From Thermomucor indicae-seudaticae (lineage: Eukaryota; Mucoromycota; Mucoromycetes; Mucorales; Lichtheimiaceae), in NCBI GenBank assembly GCA_000787465.1, contig JSYX01000164.1, forward strand, positions 1 to 52,683: 52,683 nt of DNA, written 5' to 3'. The notes below the pieces were generated by a model, which saw nothing but the letters and a program-made list of their open reading frames with translations, had not been told where the DNA came from and did not search any database. Positions within the stretch are counted from its first letter, which is position 1. Each line of letters starts with the position of its first letter. This document shows, in pieces, positions 49,861 through 52,683 of this stretch. Position numbers and translations under genes: made by a program.

Positions 49861-51660
49861 CTATTGAAGTTTGTGTGCATAAACGCAGTAAAGGTTCATG
49901 AAGGCATAGTGCGTTTCCAGTTCTTCATCGACACGCTCCAAAATAGCCTTGAACCTTCGATTCGTCCATGGATCATAATAATCGCTATCATCATCATCGT
50001 CCTCGTCGTTATTATCTCTTCCATTCACAAACAAGGATGCAAAAAGACGCCGTAGCCGACTTTGCTGCTGCTTTTCTCCAGAATGGATCGATGCAACGAG
50101 TTCATGCAAATCGTCCCGGAACATGACACCCATGCGTCCACCCCACAAGCCTAAAGGCAGCGACTTGAACTTTGCATGATAAGCATCGCCATGTTGTTGG
50201 TGCATTTGCTGGACTAGTTCGTGGAAAAAGAAGAGGTCTTGCAGGTGCTGGACAAAGTCGGGATCAAGACCACGCTTTTTCATCAATTCAAGAACTAATA
50301 TTTGTTTAGACTACTGATAACGAATTTCAAGTGATCTGAGCATGCATACCTTGTTCGTTAAGCATCTGAGTGGTAGGTCCTATTACTGGATTGCCAAAGA
50401 TATGCATATCCAACTCGACAGCTTCGACAAACCCGTTTGGACGACAAAGACGCCAACATTCTTGAATGATTTCTCGGTAGATATCGGGTGGATATGAGAA
50501 AATCAGGAATCGGCAATAGATCAGATCGAATTGATTATCCGGCAAGTTCCTCAGGTCATGCAAAATGTCGCGTCGGGCTCGATAAAATCGAAAATTGCGG
50601 GGAAGACTTCGCCTGGCACTGACCATATTGCGGTCGTCAATTCCAAGAACCCAGCAATGCTTGTATGCCGTGGCCATCTCAATGCACCATGCTCCGTCTC
50701 CGCAACTATCATCATGAGAAATTTCGCGCCACCAAACCCCCTAACTCCGTTAAACTTACCCAACATGCAATATACGTCTCTTTTGAGAGCTATCCTTGAT
50801 ATCCAAAGGACTGCTAAACAGGCTATATATTGCATGAATTCCCCTTTCTGCTTGTTTGTGCCCTTTCCTGTTATAGTTTACCTTCCATCCATCGCTAAAC
50901 GCACTAACTCTTGACGCACAATCATACGATCAGCCCGCGGCCAGTCATCCTTGCAGCAAAACGATTCGTTTGAAGACGATTTAACCTTGGCGGACGGTTT
51001 CGGTCGCCGACAGGCATGTATCTGAACTTGTATCTGCCCCGATTGCTCCCAGCTTAGCCGTGAACTCGGTGGTGGCAGTGAAAACGCAGACGCTGGTCGA
51101 CGTCGAGCACTACTGGCATCCGATATTTCAGGAAAGCTGCTTCCCAGCCGATTGTACACATCCTCACTTCCGTCTTCTTCTTGCCGCTGGTGTTGGCCCA
51201 CAGATTTGTGATATAGCTCGGTCAAAACCAGACTGTTACGGTTCCGCCGCCCACCTGAAGAAGTTGAAAGCTCCTCGTCGTCGTCATCGTCATCGGCGTC
51301 GGCTGCTATGGAGGACCTCCAAGACGACGAGCAAAGAGTGTCTGGGGTTCCTGCCACTGACAAGGTAATGGAAGGGCGTCCTCTGGGAACGTTGATAGGC
51401 TCAACGAGTGACGGTGGTGGCAATGGCAGACTGCAAGGTGCTTTCAGATCGTAATCGTCCTCAGTATCATTATAGTAGCTCGAACAGGTACGTCTCGGAG
51501 GTACAGGTCGAGCGGGCGTTGTGTTGACATGTTGCTGCGGTGGAGGAGGTGGCGCGGTTGTCGAGTTGCCGTCATCGCTAATAGAAGAACTGCTTCGGCG
51601 TGTCCAGTTCGATATCCACGAAAACAGCCGTGGAGGCCCGCTTTTGTGTGGCAACGTCAT
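49861..51660 (-). CDS. SAM-dependent methyltransferase with long disordered N-terminus
   Basis: Class I methyltransferase; substrate unknown. Exons are 50882-51660, 50760-50810, 50350-50705 and 49861-50294; 539 aa. About 245 N-terminal residues are Ser/Pro/Asp-rich and probably disordered, with a DDDDDDEE run. The catalytic domain follows: ILHVGCGDGAWCIEMATAY (motif I, SAM binding), WVLGIDDRN (motif II Asp), LPDNQFDLIYCRFLIF (motif IV) and ECWRLCRPNGFVEAVELD (post-motif). The C-terminal part continues GLDPDFVQHLQDLFFFHELV, and an acidic loop precedes the final helices. The domain order resembles fungal LaeA/UMTA-like methyltransferases, but the family is too broad for a role. Exon 2 is only 51 nt and carries the residues just before motif I. 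Confidence 0.9.
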
Positions 51661-52392
51661 TTAGGTCGACATAAAGTAACAGAGACAGAGAGAGGGGAGA
51701 AGACGAGAGTATCTTCTAGGCTCTTTCTTTTTTAGCCGTCGCAACAGAAAAAAAAATTGGCTCCTGTGTCACCAACAAGACTTGATGACCCAAATCTTCC
51801 ATTGGGTTCTTGACTTTTTGGGAAAGGAGACAGCGCATCCTCAGCGGTATGACGTTGCTCCACATCTTTTCAATGTGTCACAGCTTTGAAGACGGTAGAG
51901 CTCGCCACTTCTCCACTTCAATTTATTCAAGATCTTTAGTCCTTTCTCTCGTTTGATCGGTGTAGCAAGTTCCATGCTACAGTTAAAACTTAGGACCAAA
52001 GTACCGGCTTCCTTTCCTTCCAGTTGATCTTGCGTTGCCCTGTGAGAAAAAAGTCAGAGGGATCTTACTCTTTAGGACTGTCATCGATTCGTGAATTTAG
52101 CAAAGCGACCAAGGAAATCAAGAACATAGATACTCGTCGATAAAGTTCTCGCACTTACGTAATAAGATACTCAATCGCACTTGATAAATGCAGGATCGCA
52201 AAAAATCGTATGGTCCTACAGATCAGCCATCAGCTAGACAGAAGGCACATAAGCCTGATAAAAAGAGAATTAGAGAGTAAGTCAATAGCTACAAATTGGA
52301 TCTAAAAGAGTGGTTGCCGTGGTAACAAATGCGCTGACGTCAAGCTCCCAGTAGGCTTGCCTAACAGTTATGGTGCCAGGCACCTATAAAGG
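51661..52392. other. Spacer holding the 3' flank of the Fanzor fragment
   Basis: No protein-coding feature. The left part is the methyltransferase promoter. The right part is the downstream flank of the Fanzor end; it contains a perfect 6-bp inverted repeat with one-base loop (GGTGCC A GGCACC, 52372-52384), eight bases beyond the Fanzor stop codon. Confidence 0.45.
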
Positions 52393-52683
52393 TCATAAGT
52401 TTAACAAACCGGCCAATGTCGAGATACAAGGCTGACCCACATAAGCGTCATAGCCATATTTGTTATGGCGAGTGAGTTTGATCCATTTGCTAGAATACCT
52501 GTTAAGCATAGATAGACTTTTCAAGAATCGAGGACTCACTTTTGTAAAGACACTGGGTCGCCCGCGACCTTGTGCAATTGCTTCGGCGATGTGATACATG
52601 TTGTTGCTCGCGTTTACGTCACGATTCCACATGGTTTTACAACCTGTGCAAGTCAAAATCGTATGCATCCTCGTGCCGTCCTC
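52393..52683 (-). CDS. Fanzor (eukaryotic TnpB homologue), C-terminal fragment
   Basis: RNA-guided nuclease family encoded in eukaryotic transposons. The protein enters from the right edge; about 96 residues are visible. The diagnostic end of the RuvC domain is present: TCTGCKTMWNRDVNASNNM, with one CxxC zinc-finger pair and the RD-x-NAS-x-N signature that contains the third RuvC Asp. It continues AIAQGRGRPSVF, as in the C-terminal ends of Mucorales Fanzors. Read without splicing the frame stops at 52393. Alternatively a 41-nt GT-AG intron (52499-52539) would give a stop at 52490, so the natural end is uncertain. The rest of the gene lies outside the window, so integrity and activity cannot be judged. 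Confidence 0.8.
   Translation of the reverse strand, partial: EDGTRMHTILTCTGCKTMWNRDVNASNNMYHIAEAIAQGRGRPSVFTKVSPRFLKSLSMLNRYSSKWIKLTRHNKYGYDAYVGQPCISTLAGLLNL

Overview
The window looks like nuclear DNA of an early-diverging fungus, most likely Mucoromycota and probably Mucorales. Genes are compact and cut by many short introns (mostly 50-80 nt, GT-AG). The proteins are fungal-type eukaryotic (ATG12, RPN1, a NUP192-like nucleoporin, a fungal MARVEL protein), and spacers carry transposon debris. Genus was not determined. All exon coordinates were read by eye from splice signals and family conservation. For thirteen genes the exon lengths sum to a whole number of codons, which supports the models. 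For the metacaspase that count starts at codon 1501, because its true start was not found.

Layout, left to right. 1-1440: no secure gene, a small inverted repeat. 1501-2833 (+): type I metacaspase. 3046-6266 (-): cytosolic-type alanyl-tRNA synthetase. 7596-9059 (+): low-complexity protein of unknown function. 9713-10969 (-): aldo/keto reductase. 10970-14039: transposon graveyard with a broken Merlin (IS1595/ISXO2-like) transposase at 12146-12615. 14040-16532 (+): BTB/POZ protein with an apparent frameshift and an in-frame stop. 16533-20593: mostly gene-poor, with a decayed acidic reading frame on the minus strand and imperfect repeats. 20594-21140 (+): TMEM230-like two-pass membrane protein. 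21141-23272: gene-poor.

23273-26775 (-) RPN1 (26S proteasome base) and 26964-27537 (+) ATG12 (autophagy) are divergent across 188 bp. 27699-29774 (-): coiled-coil protein with a 22-residue tandem duplication. 30655-31346 (-): ribosomal protein eS10. 32983-34281 (+): four-pass MARVEL-like protein. 34825-36236 (+): FYRN/FYRC chromatin-type protein. 36775-43755 (+): NUP192/NUP205 nucleoporin of about 2139 aa. 44217-45657 (-): EamA/DMT transporter. 47313-49611 (+): Arg/Glu/Pro-rich protein ending in a TPX2-type microtubule-binding motif. 49861-51660 (-): SAM-dependent methyltransferase with a long disordered N-terminus. 52393-52683 (-): C-terminal piece of a Fanzor (eukaryotic TnpB homologue), cut by the window edge.

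The genes form no single pathway; this is a normal housekeeping neighbourhood interleaved with transposon remains. The observations most worth following are the Fanzor end and its 3' flank (where a guide RNA would be expected), the TPX2-domain gene, three introns that only work with GC donors, the shared RPN1/ATG12 promoter, and the damaged BTB gene.
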